Assembly: GCF_015832195.1 (NCBI RefSeq)
Contig: NC_052019.1
Location: 47,991,016-48,055,015, forward strand
DNA length: 64,000 bases
Direction: 5' to 3'
Source: Motacilla alba alba
Taxonomy: Eukaryota; Chordata; Aves; Passeriformes; Motacillidae
Part shown: positions 11,501 to 25,949 of the stretch, piece by piece
How positions within the stretch are numbered: the stretch's first letter is position 1
Layout of the letters: each line of letters starts with the position of its first letter
The notes under the pieces: model-generated
The model's database searches: none
Seen by the model: only the letters and a program-made list of their open reading frames with translations
What the model was told of the DNA's origin: nothing
Program-made: the position numbers and the translations under genes

Positions 11501-14500
11501 CAATATAATCAATTACTGTACTTAAAACTAGACTCATACATTTTGTCAAATACCACACTCGAGGTCTCTGTAGCAGTTTTGCCTGTAAGCCTCAGTTTCT
11601 AAGCATACCTTAGTCTGGGTGGTGCATTTAAACTTTTTTTTTTTTCCTTTTAACCAGTTGTTAGGTATTCAAGGCAAGAGTTATTAAGAGGATAAACTGA
11701 TTGTATCTTTCCTAACATCCTGTGGCTGTCACCAGTGACTACACTGCTGAACCAGAGGGCTTTGAGTCAGTTCTGTACAACAGACCGCTGTGTGCCCAAC
11801 ACCTATAGCAGGGGTACCTAAGTGGGGACACGATATCGACTGAAATATTTTTACATTTCCAAGTGCATTGTCTTTTACAGATAATTTAACATTGGCATTT
11901 CATCCCCAAGGCTACATGCAGGCAGAGGGAAAGCTTCGTGGGCAGCAAGGTACTGGCAAGAACACACTGTGTGCCCTCCAAGGCTCTCCCATTTGCTCGC
12001 CTTGGAGCTCCTCCTGTGTGACCCTTTCCTTAATGACCGAAATGAAACAAATTCATTGTGAGAGTCAAAAAGCATAGGTGAAGGAGCCAGGCTGTTGAAG
12101 AAGCATACATTTCAAACATACATTTCTCCAACAGCATCAGAAGAAAAGTGAAACATAAATGCTGACTTCTTTTTCTGAAACTTCATTTTGCAGTGAAAAC
12201 GTCTATTTAAAAAGGCAGTGCTAGGCTGTATTAATGGAGAAGGGAGGAGGGATTGAACATGCTGTTTTCTGCTCCCTCTAACAGCTTCTTTTTCTGTGAT
12301 ATAGTGAGTAGGGTTATGGATTTACAGAAGGTTTCTAACTGCTCCTGCACTCCCCTCTGAGCCTAGCCTGTTCTTTGGAGGCACCACAACTGTGCCTCAA
12401 GTGGCCTTTCAGGTTCCACCCTCTCACTGCCACCTTGGCTTTGGCACGGCCTGAAAAACACAACTCTTCCCAGCCACCACGGGGATGTCCCTGAACCTCC
12501 ACCCCACTCAGCGTGCCATCTCTCCCATGGCCTGCGGGGCAGGATAACAAACCTGATGTATTTTGAAGCATGGTTATTAGGATCTCTGATCTTTACAACA
12601 TGCCTTTTAAAATGCACCAGAGGATCTAAAATCTGTAGGACAAAATCAGGAGTTTCCTTGATGTTTGCTTTCCCAGGCAAACACGAGCTGTTGAACCTCC
12701 CTCTCAACAGTGGTTTTAGTGGAGCAATGACTGTGATGGATTATTACAGAGTAATGGGATTGTACAGCCCCCGCAGAGAGCTCCATCTCACCTTTGCTGT
12801 GGATTTGGAACAAGTGAAACAAGATTTTCCTGGGCTGTAGCTCACTCAGCATGAAATCACCCACCAAGTTCAAAAAGCAACAGCCAGCAAGACTTTCTGC
12901 ACCCTCATCAAAGCTCTTTCTGGTTCTTCATTACCCAACAGCTTCTCCATGTAGAATACAGTTAGTATTTTTTGGAACTAATTTTATGAATTTAAGCACA
13001 CTTACAAAATACATTTACATACAAAACAAAACCCACCACACTGACCTATGCCAATTTATGATGCCTACTTTGTAAAAAGAAAACCCCAAAAAGTAGATGC
13101 TTTCCTCATTGCCTCACTATTTACCTAAGCAAATGTTTAGTTAGAATAAAAACAAACATTAAAAAAATGAATTAAGTATAGTTTGGGGAAATACACTGGT
13201 GTTTATCACTACTAAGAGTTTTCTGGATGCTGGGTGGGAACCTTGTATGAAATTATCATTATCTTCCCCTCCTGAGACTAAAATTTTGAGTGACTTGTGT
13301 TTTGGATCCCAGAGGAATGAAGGACACAGGCAGAAGTAGTCATGAAGCAGATTAATTCTATTCGCTCCATGAGTAATACACTCAGCTTTGAAATGATTGC
13401 TAATATTTTGTATTTCAGAGATTTGTGTTTCCCTCCCAAATGAGATCATTACTAGATTTAACAACAATATAAATATCTTTTCTTCAGCTATCATTGTAGC
13501 AACTTTTTAAAAAGTGGCACTTAGTCATCAGCTGAATTCAGTTAACAATATTAATTGGAAGTGTCACTGATTTTTCTCACTTACACAGGCAAATGACTGG
13601 AGTGAAAAAACACCTAGGAGGCATTGCAAGACTGAAGGTGCCATTTCAGATCAGAAATGATGGAAACACAACATTGGGATTTAAGTTTCACTTGGCAAAT
13701 GTTTGATGTACACTACAATCTTGCTCAAAGCGAGACATCTAAGAGAAATAGTGGTAGTAACTAAAGCAAAATATCTTGTGCAAATGCTTGTGCCGAAGTT
13801 TTGCACTGACTCTCGGAGCTGGTCTACCAAGGGTACAGGGTGAGCCAGTCTTGGTTTGATGGTTCCAGTTCTCTGTGGGAGTCAACTACAGGATGCAGAG
13901 CAGAACATGAAATGAGTTCCCTGCAGTGGGGAGGGCTGGGTGATGCCAAACACACCCTCCTGTTCTGTCAGTGTGAGAGATTCTCACCCCCACACCAGGC
14001 TGGCTACCCACCACTTCCCTGCTCGGGAATCGAGGCTGCACACCCTCGGCTAATGACAGCCACAAGTCCACACTGAGTGCAGAGATGCTGAAAAAATATC
14101 AGGAATGAACAAATGCCTGAAGTCCAAGGGAACACAAACACTGTGCTTTCTTTGCTGCCTGCAGTAACTGCCCTGGCTGTTCCTGATGGGCACCAGGCTG
14201 CCAGTTCTGCAGAGCTGCTGAGCAGCCTGGCTAGAGCCCTGCCTCGGGGCAATGGCCATACAGCCCTGACACAGGCCATTTCCTAAACCCTTCATGTTTT
14301 CCCTGCTGCTCTGGTGCCGTATGAGTGGGCTCAGGGTAAGCACAGTCAGCAATGCCTCTGTCTTCTCCTGCCCAAAGTGGTGGGGAGGAGGAACTGCTTG
14401 ATGGGGACAGCCGGTGCCAGTGTTCCCCTGCCTACAGGGCTGGGGTTTTTAAAATCAGACAATGAGGGCAAAACAAGGATCTAAACCGAAGTGTTTGCTC

Positions 14501-17500
14501 TCTGTCTGCAGATTCCAGAAATAATTTAGGGCAATAAACATGGCCACAGAAGTTGCAATTTCTGAATATAATTTTAAAAAAATATTCATGGCTCTATTCA
14601 CAAAGTATTCATGCACCACAGACATGCAAGCAGATAAAAAGCAAAAGGAGACTAAGCTGTCAGTAGATGACCAGCTCTGTTTATCTTTGTCTCTTACTCA
14701 GAATTATAGGGAAATATCTTGCATTTAGAATGTTTTCTCTACTTTTAGTTAGCAGAAAACAAAGGTAGGAGACTTTAACTGCTTTGAAACGCAAAAAGCA
14801 AGCCTTTAAGCACTGTGCTATATTTGCCAAGAAACTGTGCTACCTGCTTTGAAATTATATATTCCTGCACTGTTTTCTTAGTTTTAGTCATAACATTAAG
14901 AAACATTTTTTCCAGATCTTATTAAATACATATCAGTACGTCCCTGCACATATTTGACAAACATATTAGAAGATTAAATTTACAGGACTTCACTCTCGCT
15001 GTACTTACATCTCTCTTACTCTACTCCTAACACTAAATTCCTCAGGCATTTATTTCCTTAGGGCTCAGGCAGTACACACAGGACAATAATTCCTTCAGCA
15101 AATGCTGGGGTAAGGGTAGACATCCTGTGCAAATGCCCAGTTGCACTGGGCTGCAAAGTCCTTGTACTAGAGGAATCGCAGTCACTTAGTTTAGCTTGAG
15201 CCCTTCAAACGAGCGTATGCTGAATCCCTGCACTGTGGTGGCCCTTGCTCTGACCCAGCAGCTTTGTCTCTGCTGAGCTGCAGAAACAGATCCCATCCCA
15301 TAGAATCAATGGTTAACGTCCCAGCAGAGGATTTTCAGGAAGAGCCATGCCTACCCTGTTGATTTATACCACAACCACTTCCACTGACCACCTGTAGTGC
15401 GAAAAGAACCGAACCCTTATAACAGCTTTTGTTACTATCAGCAAAGCAAGTGAACAAGAAGTGTTTTCTTGTAAACAAGAGTTGCCAAATCACTCTTCCT
15501 ATCTTAATGTCACCCAAGATTAATTAAATTAGAACTACCCCTCTTCTACTGAAATTCCTAAAGAAAAAAAAGTACTTAATTTGTTCCTGCTCTGTTGACT
15601 ATGAAGGAAGGGAGTTAAATACAAGGTATGGAGCAGTGACCCATTGTTAGGATAGATGAGATCTGTGATGTGTTTATAAACAGGTTAAAATAGCACATGC
15701 ATTATAGAAATTGAATGTACAAAATAAGTCAACTTGTATGTTTGACAGTCTTTACTCTTTGAAAATGGTGCTAGTTTTTATTTTTGGACTGTTTTTCTTC
15801 ATTTACCTTAATTTGGTTCTGTTTTACAAATTCAGTTCTTGAAAGTTTGAAAACTGTGGGAAACCTGGTAAAGGCCATACTGAGCTACCCAGGAGGCTGG
15901 AGGACAAAAAAAAAAAGGAAAAGCTTCCAAGGTATATAATCAAAATATATTGTTTTAAGCATTTTGTTAATACCAACAAATAACAGACAATAGAAATAGA
16001 ATAAAACTTCAGTACATCAGTTAGGAGATCATAATGCACATGCTCAGGGGTATCCAAATGGTCTTCCAGAAAGAAACTGGAAATTACCAGCAGTGATATT
16101 TTAGTGTCAAACTGGACAATCAGGGGCAACAAATTCCTTTTTTAAGATACTTTTTATACACTGTGAAGCAACTAATACAGTGACAGGTTCAATTAATCAG
16201 AATCTTTGCAAATTAACTCACATTATATTTGTGTTCGTGCTATTTGTTCAATCATGTCACAAAACAAGTAGGACAAGTAGAACAGAAGTCCAGGCTTAGC
16301 CTCCTTTACTACACCTTATGCATTTTTAATTTTCCTTGGCAAGGTAAAAATAAAATTGAATTGGTGGGCTTAAAAATACCAGAAAGAAGCGTATGGATAT
16401 AAAGTGACTGGAAATACATTTAAACAGGGAGATCATATAATTTCTAACTACAAGAACTATGGAGTTATGGAGCAGTGTTCCACGACAAGTAGAGAGGGTA
16501 AAGAGCCAAATTGTCTTAAGGTGGTGTTTAGCTGGTTTGTGAAGAGGATGATGTGTCAGGCTTGCCTGTTAGGGACAGGGACGGTACTTGATAATTCAGG
16601 AGATTCCTGCAGTGAGTGATTATTGTCTTTCTGTCTGCCAGCCAGCTGTTCAGTCTGCTATCACCACATGACAGCTACTGCCAGAAACAACCAGCTTCCT
16701 TTGGGGAGCAGAGGAGTGGGAAACATGGCAAGAGAGATGCTGGCTAGATCCAGAAGAGACCTGCCACACTTTGCCACGAGAAACAATGTAAGGCTTGTCA
16801 CAGAGTGAAGTGCCCAACACCAGGGAAGAAATGAAAAACATTTCCTGCTTAATTTGGCTACATAACACTCCAAGACACCCAGAAAGGTTTGGAAAGCACT
16901 CAGCACTCAGTTCCAATAAACAGACTTTTCTTTCTGTAGGCCTGATATTTTCAGTTTTCTTCATGCAGAATAACTCCTTAGGGTCAGCCCTTCACCTTTT
17001 TACTGTATCTGAATATTACTTCCCTGCAGAAGCAGCTTTACCATGTCACTGACCCTGCTTCTGCCCCGTGCAGAGAGATAGAGGGAACACACACATCCTA
17101 ATGTCCAACTCAAAGGCAAGTGTCAGAACAACACTCCCATAATTAATCTGTTCCACCAAGGACCAAAATCTGCCAAAGTAAATGCAGCTGTACCAGTTTG
17201 CCCCAGAGGGAACAAAGTTGAGCAAGCCTCTGAACCACAACAAAATCAATCTCAGAGTACTGTGCTAAGAGCAGCACTGAAGATGACACTGAAATACATT
17301 CCATATACTGTGAAGTACTTCAGGATCAAGTTCTAAACAGTCTACTAAAATAGAATGCACTACAATTTGGCTTGAGACTGATTCATCTGCTAGTTGCATC
17401 AGATTGCCAAAGTCTGGTTTACCTCACAATCAGTCCTGGGCAGGTATTCAGCCATGAATGCAGAGATTAAAGAAGAGTCAGATAATATAAACAAGAATTT

Positions 17501-20500
17501 TTCAGGCCAGAAACAACAATATACACAACTTCCTTATTATCACTTAGTTAGGGCCTTAGTCTACCTGATTCCAAAGGAAGTTAATGTAATTACTTCAGTC
17601 CAAGATTATGTCATGGGAACCTCAGTTACCAAAAATGATGCAAAGGGACCATCAATCCTCATGGTTTGAGCCTGGCTAATTTACAAGCTTGGCTTTTGTT
17701 CACAATATGACCTGGATGCTAAAATGTCATTTCTCCTCTCCTGCCTCCTTAATTCATGGTGAAATCTGAACGCTTGAGAACTCAAGTTAGGGAAAGCTAA
17801 TTACAAAGCTTGAGTGCTCAACTTTATTTAGAGTTCGGTATAGATCATAGTCCACATGAACATTTCTCCAAAGGCACATTTTATATTCTAGTTCTGTAAC
17901 TCAGAGGTTAGAGCTAGAAAGTTTCTTTAGTATTGCCCAGTTAGGCTTTAAGTCTAATGATGCCTCAGCTATGGATATTTACCATAACATCCCACACTTC
18001 TATTCCAGCTCTTTTTAATTAGAAATGGATTATTTCTTCAAGTGGAGCTACTGAGAGAAATCTGTCTTCACTTAGCACTTAGTCCAGAAATGTTTTTGCC
18101 ACTCCTGCTGTAATTGTCTGCTAGCCTTTATTAGTTTGTATCGATCTGAGAATCCACATTTTTGGATGCTTTCTAAATCTTTCTGTTTGAATTCAGCCTA
18201 ATGTGAAGCAAATGAAATAGATTTTACCCCATCTATTTTTCCTCCAGTACACTTCTGAGCCATATAAAAATAGCTTCAGCTCTTTTACAGTTCAGATTTC
18301 TCACTTTGACAGACTTAATATCAGCTCACTGCCACACACCTCCAGAGCCAAGCCCCTGCAGCACAGCTCAAAAGAATAATAAATACTGGGGGAATGAAAA
18401 ATAATCATAGTACAGTTACAACTGCTCATTACAAATTTATCTCTGGTGCTGTTTATCTACTGGTTCCAGCCTTCTACCCCATTCCAGCCAAACCTTCTGC
18501 ATGCATAGCAACAGAAGTCACCCCAAACCCTTGGCTGGTGTGACTGCTGTGACGAGCTCTGAACCATATACTCCTACATCATGCCTTAGAAGTCAGTGGC
18601 TGCCTTGCTTTACAGACTGCTTGCTTTCCTCCCTAGTAGCCTTCAAGGGGATAAACAGGCAACTCACAAACTACATCGCAGATTGAGGCTGTGCTCAGTT
18701 ATCAAACCCCCTTAGGCTTTGACTACTGCTGCTTTGCTATCCCTTTCAGAGGTGTCAGTGGCATACATCTGCAGGCACAGCACAAGGCTGGAAATCAGGA
18801 CACATCAGCTTTGTCAACAGTCTGCTGCACGACCTTGAGGAGACACTTCAGCTTATTCGACTTTTATTTCTACTTCTGCCCTTTGCTGATTCTGTTTTTG
18901 ATGAGAATCTAAATCTGGGACAGACATAGTCTCCTGCTATACTGATAAATGGCAACAAGTACAACTAGACCAGCTCTTTCTTGTGTTTCTAGATGTTAAT
19001 GTAATATAAAAAAGGAGCAACTAAATTAATCTTCTGTCCTGTCAGTATCATTAGCTCCCTTAAATCAAGAAATGGTTGGTAGCCTGATGATGAAGAGGTG
19101 TTTGATATCCAGACTAAGGTAATTATCCTCTGAATAGGCAAAACTGCACAGAATCATCTGAACTCAGAAGTACTTTTAATTTTTGGGGGGCTTGAGCCAA
19201 CAGAACTGGAAACCTCTCGGTGCTTCTCAAGAGACCTTCAATGCTATTCAGTGACTGGTTCTCTCAAGAAGCATTACTAGACAAGAAGAAAATGACTTAT
19301 GGCCTACTAGGAGAGAGGTATAGTTGAGCTTTATGGAGCCATTTCATAGCACAGTATCTCAGAGCCATCTGGGCTTCGACAGCGATGGATCAAACATGAC
19401 TGTTCTGCCTTGCACAGCATTTCCTTTCTCAGTTCCTTGCAGGGACCATGGACTGCCAAGCCCATCTCTGAGGCAAGCTGGCTTCTTTGGCTCACCCAGA
19501 AAACAAGGGCAGAGCATAAATGCTTGGCTACATAGGTTTTTATGGAAAACATCTCATAATTTGTCTCTCCTAACCCTCTAAGCCCCAAATGTTGAGGCCA
19601 TCCACTCTGTAGGACTCAGTGGGTAACCCTGGGCAAACTGAGGGCTGGTAAATCATTTCCAGCTGGAAGAGTTTTCCAGCCAGTCAGGAAAGAAACAGCA
19701 CATGCTAATTCCTACCAGCAGGCTCCTGGTATAGTTAATTCAACCACCTGTGTGTTTGCCCAGGGCTCACACATGCTGTGCTGTCTATATGATTTCATAT
19801 GGGCTTGGTTTTGTGCACATATGAGGTTGACAATTATGTTATGTCTTGTTTTTTGGGGTTTGGGTTGTTTGTTTTGGGGTTTTTTTTCTGAAAACCTATT
19901 TGTTTTATTTTGTGTTCGCTTCTGTTCCATCTAAACCACCTTTGCTAATTGCAAGTGCACAATAGGCATTATATTTGGGCTCATTTAGTTATAGGCTTAA
20001 CTTGGATTCTTCCATTCAGCAGCTTGTCCCAGATTCTGTCTATTTATGAAGGGGACCAAAGACCACTGGCACACCACTGTCAATGCCCAAATTGCCTAAA
20101 AAAATACATTTTTCTTTTTAGAAGGGAAAATCTTTCTAAGTGCTAACATTTAAAGATGTGTATTATCAAGCGTAAAAGCTCATTTCTTCAACAGAAAGGC
20201 TACTCAGTCCACAAGAACAACAATGACAAAAATGCTTTATGAAGCTGTTGCCCAGAAAAGCTGGCTCATAAAGCCTCCATGCCTGTCTCCTGCCATCAGC
20301 AGGTTCCCCAGCCTGTGTAGGGCTGATTTGCTCATTTTATGTGAGTTCTCCCTCTGGCCTCTCGCATCCTGTTTCAATGCTGGTGCATGAAGGCAAAGCA
20401 GAAGGCAGCACTCCCTGCCTGTTTCTCCCAGCCTAATAGCAGTTTGCTGCTGGGCACAGCTGTGAGAGTGGAGCTGGGAGTTCACTCTGTACCTGGGGAG

Positions 20501-21675
20501 CTGGCAGATGCTCCAGCCAAGCTTTAATCCAAAAGCAGCTGGGCACATATTTTACTGAAAGAAAGTTATTCTAAGAAAAAGCACCAGAGGTAATACTGAA
20601 GTGAGGTTCCTCACTCAGATTTAAGTTTTGCATTTGCCTGGGGGCCTTTTGTGTCAGAGAAGCACAATTCTTCCAAAAACCAACAACATATATAGAAGGT
20701 GTTTTCAGCTATTATGGCTTTACCATTGCAAAGGTGTCTTAGCAACATGCAACAAGTTCTGAGCAAAAATGTTGTGCTGATCTCTCTCTGCCTTCTTTTT
20801 CTGCTGTATTTGCATCTTAGTGGCTGAACTGCAATGTCCAGGCTCAGACACAAGGCTGCTTTAGTTTTTCTGCCTGTTGAATGACTTGAGCTTTTTCTGT
20901 GCACTTTTTCTCCATATAGTGTTATATAAAAATATTGGCATAATTTGTGTCATGTATGTAATACACTAGAAAGGTTGATAGGATGCAGTGAGAGAGCACA
21001 TAGTCATTTGGTGTATTTTATCTTGACAGTGTCAGGAACTGACTCCAGGGGCCATTAGCCCTCATTGGCCTGACACAAAAAATATTACTAATGCACACTT
21101 TCACCCCTGAACTTTGCTGGGCTCAGTAGCAGAAACATGAGCACTTCATGTTCAAGTCAACCAAAGCTGAGACAGAGGTTTTGCCAAATGAACTTACAGG
21201 ACACAGCAGAAAATGCAAACTGGCTGTGAGCTAGGAGCAGACACAGACACCAAAAATGAGGGGAGAAAATTAAGAATGGATTCTTGACAACAGAGCTAGA
21301 TGTAGTGCTCTGAGAGCTTTGCAAGTGTAATTGCTTGTGTGCCATTTGGACCACGCCACCCCTGTTTAAAGAGGTCATGTGTACACTGTGAACACATTAT
21401 CCTAGATATGTGCTGGGTTATCTCTCAGGCCAATGGCAAAAAGAGCCATCTGCCGAGCATCTTCCTGCTTGATAAAGGAGGGATTTGTTTCTGCTACAAA
21501 TTTGTTTCTATAACAGGTGGTAATGCATTACCCACAGTATTATTACACTGTAATTAGGAATCCAGAAACAGCAGCTGAGATGGAGCCCTATTGTGCTAGG
21601 TGTTTTCCAAAGCACAAATCAAAAGAAAGTCACCCTTTTGATGACTTTATATTAATAAGTGCATTCTTGTGTTTG
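8553..21675. other. Long non-coding stretch
   Basis: No gene or transposon recognised. Mildly GC-richer islands with frames open on both strands occur at about 12340-12560, 13840-14430 and 20260-20530; none has a protein motif I know. An octamer ATTTGCAT (POU-type site) lies at 10140-10147 next to overlapping ATGCAT and TAATAAT. T runs occur near 11634 and an A run near 15907. A G/T-rich run is at 19848-19888. The 111-codon minus frame at 13159-13494 has a hydrophobic start but no recognisable family. Confidence 0.55.
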
Positions 21676-21823
21676 CAAAACAAACAAAACAAAACAAAAA
21701 ACCAAGCAATAACGACAAAACAAAAGCAAAAAAACCCCAAGCAAACAATAAATGAAAATAGAAAACAATCCACACCAAACCTCAAAGTAAGTTCAAGCTG
21801 CATTTGAAAAAAAAAAAAAAACA
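21676..21823. repeat. A-rich low-complexity tract
   Basis: About 150 bases of CAAAACAAAC-like sequence ending in a run of about 15 A residues near 21807-21821. It produces spurious Lys/Gln/Asn-rich (+) and Phe-rich (-) open frames. No retrocopy body is evident upstream. Confidence 0.75.
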
Positions 21824-24800
21824 TCTAATCAACCTGCTCAGAGGTATCCAGGCAAAGCAGTTAGAAACTGAAGACAGTCCTAGTGCTATTCTTAACCCAA
21901 GGTTGTATTTCCACACTTTTTTTGATAAACATTTGACTTCATTTGTACAAAGGAAATCTTTTACTGCCTCAGCTCTATGGACAAGGCCATTTTCAATCAC
22001 ATGCTATCTGCTGCTGTGCCTTCTGTTTGCTGTCAGGAGCAGAGCTGGCACCCTGCTCTAGATTTTTACCCTCTGTGGGTATCACAGCAATTAAGCGCTG
22101 CCTGTGGAACAAGCACGCTAACTGCAAACTCTGTTTCAAGTTACTGCCCTTTAATTTAACTTGAATTGTGTATCTGGAACTTCAGGGAAGGTTTCCAATA
22201 AGGCAGCTAGCAAAATCCACTCTCCAGGAATCAGCTGTTTTTCCTGTATTTTTTAGCTTACACAAATGCTGAACTCTGTACAGTTTATTTCTAAACCCAT
22301 GTTTTCATGAGTCATCTGTTAGGAGTAACAGTCTCACAAAACCATTTCTACTTATATTCTTAATGTAGATGTCAAAATTATTGATCATTTTATGATTATT
22401 TGATTAAAAGCTTTTGCCTTTCAAAACTTATGAATTTTTATACAGCAAGTGTGATCTACATTATAAAGCTGAAATAGGATAACATAGGGTGCAAGTGTAA
22501 AATACAACAGCTATTCCTGAAGTAATCCATTTGGATTGTCCAGTTTGGAAATATTACTGCAGGATTATCTTCTTCTGGTATAATTAGGAAGCAGGTTCAA
22601 CTAAATCAAACTGGCATGAAGAGCAAAAATTATGAAGTAGATATGCATATACGTAACTTCTGAACAGCAATTCCAAACTACTTCCAATGCCCCTAGCTTG
22701 TGTCTAAATGAGCTCACTCACTGGGGCCAAATGACACCGCTAATTAACCCATCTGAGCAGCAGAGCACTGTACTAACATACCCTTGACAAAGTGTTGCTT
22801 TTAAAACTGAAGCAAGCTCGGGCATTTCTGTTTCCAGACATCACTCCATGAAGGGAAACGCTTCACAGACTATGAACAAGGATAAATAAACCCTAGCATC
22901 AAAGCAGTGAAAAGCCTTAGGAGTGCTCCAGCTGGGAGGTCACTGTATCCCTGGGTGAGGCAGGGGAACTGGCTTTACCTGCGCCTCTCATCTCTACAGG
23001 GCTGAACCAGACAGGTGAGTATAGCCCCCACCACTCCAAAGAAAATTGTTTTGCTGCTGTTTGTGTGGTCCACCCTTCAGAAAGCTCCAGATGTCAAGGG
23101 TCCTGCAAACTAACACCAGATTTTCCTGACACGGCTTTTGCAAATCATCTTCTATCACAACCAGTGGTCAATGGTGTGAATCCATTCTATTTTGCATTGC
23201 AACAGATTAAGGTTGCACACACACAGAGTGAGTTAAATTCCACAGAGGGATCAACAGCAGGATAATGAATTGCTAAATTACCACAAAGAACTCCCTAGTG
23301 CTTAATAACCATGGCATATCTATGCTGTGGATCCAAATACTTGGCAGAGGTTTTATATCAGAAATGAGCAACTTAAGTGGCTTCTAAAGAAAGGCATTTC
23401 TAGGTGATTTTTCAAAGGGAATTTTAAACACCTGCCAGTTTCTGGTGTTAATTGTCCTGCTCAAATCTTCCTAATTAGCAGTTAGTTGCAAAATATCAGA
23501 CTGGGTGACAGAATTATATAGTGCTTAGATTCTGAGCACTGACTAAGCAGTACTAGAATAAAATCTACTGATTTCTTTTGAATTATAAATCCATAAAAAA
23601 GACTTGCTTGTCATACAAAGGAACAAGAGGAGGAGTTTGGGAACAGGCAGGGGGTGTGGTGTATTAACCAGAACCCAGAAGAACTGAACATTTAATGACT
23701 GGTTCACAATGGTTACTGAGCAACATCCATCTCAGATTTGACTCTGTGAACTGTGCCCTGTGAAGCCCAGAAGCTGTAACCCACAAACAACAGTGGATGA
23801 AAGACAGGAAACTAAATACATCCCATCTAAATTTTAATATCAGTAACATCCCATTGGGTAAAAGGATGAGCTGTGGGAGTCACAACACATCATCTCCAAT
23901 CAGTGCTAACTCTGCTGGTTTCTGCAACATTAGCTGGTAACAGACCAATCTAATTTTGCCCCAGAGCTGACCAAAATTTGGAACATCAACTAGTGTTTTG
24001 AAGTATGAAAAACACTTTAGTACTCAACAGTTAGTACTGGGAGGAATTTGTTCCTGTACAAAAACTTAAAATTATTTGAGCCCAGTTTCTTTCCAGTTAC
24101 TGGAAGATTCAAGCACAGCTTAAATTCCTGCTTAAAAAAATATTAACAGCTGCTCTCTAATTATATTTGTTTCCTTTTGGAACTAACAGACTGTGGGCAT
24201 TGATGGATTGGTATTAGTTAATCACACCTCATGAAAATCACATGCAACACAGAATTTCCTCCTGATGTTTGGTTGGTAATAAATTAGACCAAGGCTGCCA
24301 TCAATAAATTAATTTAGTGTCATTGTCCAAATTTCACAAGAACAAATAAGTACTCTGTGAGTTACAATTCAGTAACTTTAGAGAAAAACTTCTAAGTAGA
24401 AGTGCTAATTTAGAAATTAGCCTTTTATAAATTAACCTTCCTCATTAGCACAGAAATGAGTTTTCTGATGGAAAAAGTGCATAGGCTATAACACTATATA
24501 TGAAAAGTAAAGTACCTTACAGACATAACTAAGTTTTTTTCAGATTCACAATTAATTCAATCGATTCTTGGTAAACAGACTGCTGGTTACTCATACATTC
24601 AAAAGGCTTTAATGGGACCCAGAAATAAAGATGAAGTTTATTAAACAAAGCAAACCAAAATTTTGGGCTAAGATGCTTGCCTTTCAAGTAGTATAAAGTA
24701 GCTCATACAACTTTAAAAACTCTTTTCCTCATATCATGAAAAAAAAAAAACCAAACCAAAAAATATCCAATAGTATTAGACAGACAAACTAGCAATTTAG

Positions 24801-25637
24801 CACCCCAAAACACACAAACACTGGGTTGGGCTCACAAAGCCCACTGATGATCTGTTGTCATATACAACATACCCTGCTCTGCCTCCTCCGCTGTCACAGC
24901 ACTTTGCAAAGGCTCAGGAAAAACAGCCCAGTCAAAGCAGAAAAACGTTGCTCACTGTAGTGAAAAACTGTAGTTAGAGACTAGCCACTTGTATAAAGGA
25001 TGAACAACAGGTAGATGTATTTCCATACTTCCATGTGCTGGCTAAAGAATGAAAGGTTTTCATTCCCACAAAACAAAACCGTCCAGCTGATTAGAAAGTA
25101 ATGTTACAATTTGAGCTTTTAATGTAGACATATCTTTTGTCAGTGACTTTCCTAGGCCCTTGCATCATGGTTTTCCTCTTTGAGTCCCATTTTGTCTTGC
25201 AGAAGGGGAGGCCATTTCTATAAACCTTGTAATTAAGATGACAAAAAAAAAAAGCCCTTGGGTATATTCTCCCTGATTGTAGATGACTGATGCACACTAC
25301 CAAGGGCTGCTTGTCCTCTGTCTTCTGAAGCTATAAATCAGCTGAAGAGATAACCCAGAAAACCCACCTGAAAGGTTTAAGTAGGACAATAAATTTTCTC
25401 AGCATTATTTCAGAACATTCACCAAACCCAAGTGTCTGCTTTAGGACAGTGTTCTGCCTTTAAGAGCAGAATTACACTTGACACACACATAATTGCAATG
25501 ACAATTGATAATTACAGTGTAATTACTCTTTTGGCTTTTCAAATTACATTCAATTCCCATCGAGTGAGAAAATATTAGCAACCTAGTCCAATCTGATCTG
25601 GTTTCTACTGACATAAAATTCACCTCAGCATTGTGTC
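21824..25637. other. Non-coding AT-rich DNA
   Basis: No gene recognised. It contains a possible microexon (23000-23014), a CTAATTAG homeodomain-type palindrome at 23471-23478 in an AT-rich setting, and a GTTAATCAC motif near 24217. Short A runs occur near 24739 and 25241. Nothing here supports a protein or RNA gene. Confidence 0.55.
23000..23014 (+). other. Possible 15-nt microexon (unproven)
   Basis: Seen: a pyrimidine-rich tract ending in CTCATCTCTACAG at 22999, then the 15-nt segment GGCTGAACCAGACAG, then GTGAGTATA, a strong donor, at 23015. A TGC lies about 20 nt upstream of the acceptor (near 22980). Known: microexons of 3 to 27 nt, often neural, tend to have strong donors, a pyrimidine tract and upstream UGC motifs recognised by SRRM4. 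Inferred: 15 nt would keep the reading frame. Such pairs also occur by chance and the host gene is not visible. Confidence 0.12.
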
Positions 25638-25759
25638 TGTTGTGGTTTAACCCCATCCCTCAACTAAGCACCACACAGCCACTTCCTCACTCCTTACTGC
25701 CAGTGGCTGGGCAGAAGAAGCAGATAAAAGTCTAAATCTGTGGGTTGAGATAAGAACGA

Positions 25760-25765
25760 TTTAAT
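25760..25765 (-). terminator. Poly(A) signal (ATTAAA) of the ERVL-type LTR
   Basis: ATTAAA on the minus strand about 180 bp after the TATA box, where this LTR family carries its polyadenylation signal; followed by TTCTTATCTCAACCCACAG. It marks the R region and supports the minus orientation. Confidence 0.5.
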
Positions 25766-25943
25766 AATTGAAATAAAGTAACAAATAAGCAATATTATTA
25801 AGGGGGGAAAAAAGAGAAACAAAACCCGAGAAACAAAACCCAAGAAACACTAGTGATGCCCAATACAATTGCTCACCACCCACTGACTGATGGCCAGCTT
25901 GTTCCTGGACCACAGTCAGCACCTCCTGGCCAACTCCCTCCAG

Positions 25944-25949
25944 TTTATA
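25944..25949 (-). promoter_or_regulatory. TATA box of the ERVL-type LTR
   Basis: TATAAA on the minus strand, in the context GTGTATAAACTGGAGGGAG, which matches the promoter region of this LTR family as I know it. The GGAGGGAGT run just downstream is also family-typical. Whether it is active now cannot be seen. Confidence 0.6.

Noticed and set aside
21157..21260. Minus-strand segment with acceptor GTCTGCTCCTAG and donor CCT|GTAAGTT
   Set aside because: A plausible splice pair, but such pairs are easy to find in this much DNA, the segment is only about 33 nt and no coding signal accompanies it. It shows how weak the other exon candidates are.
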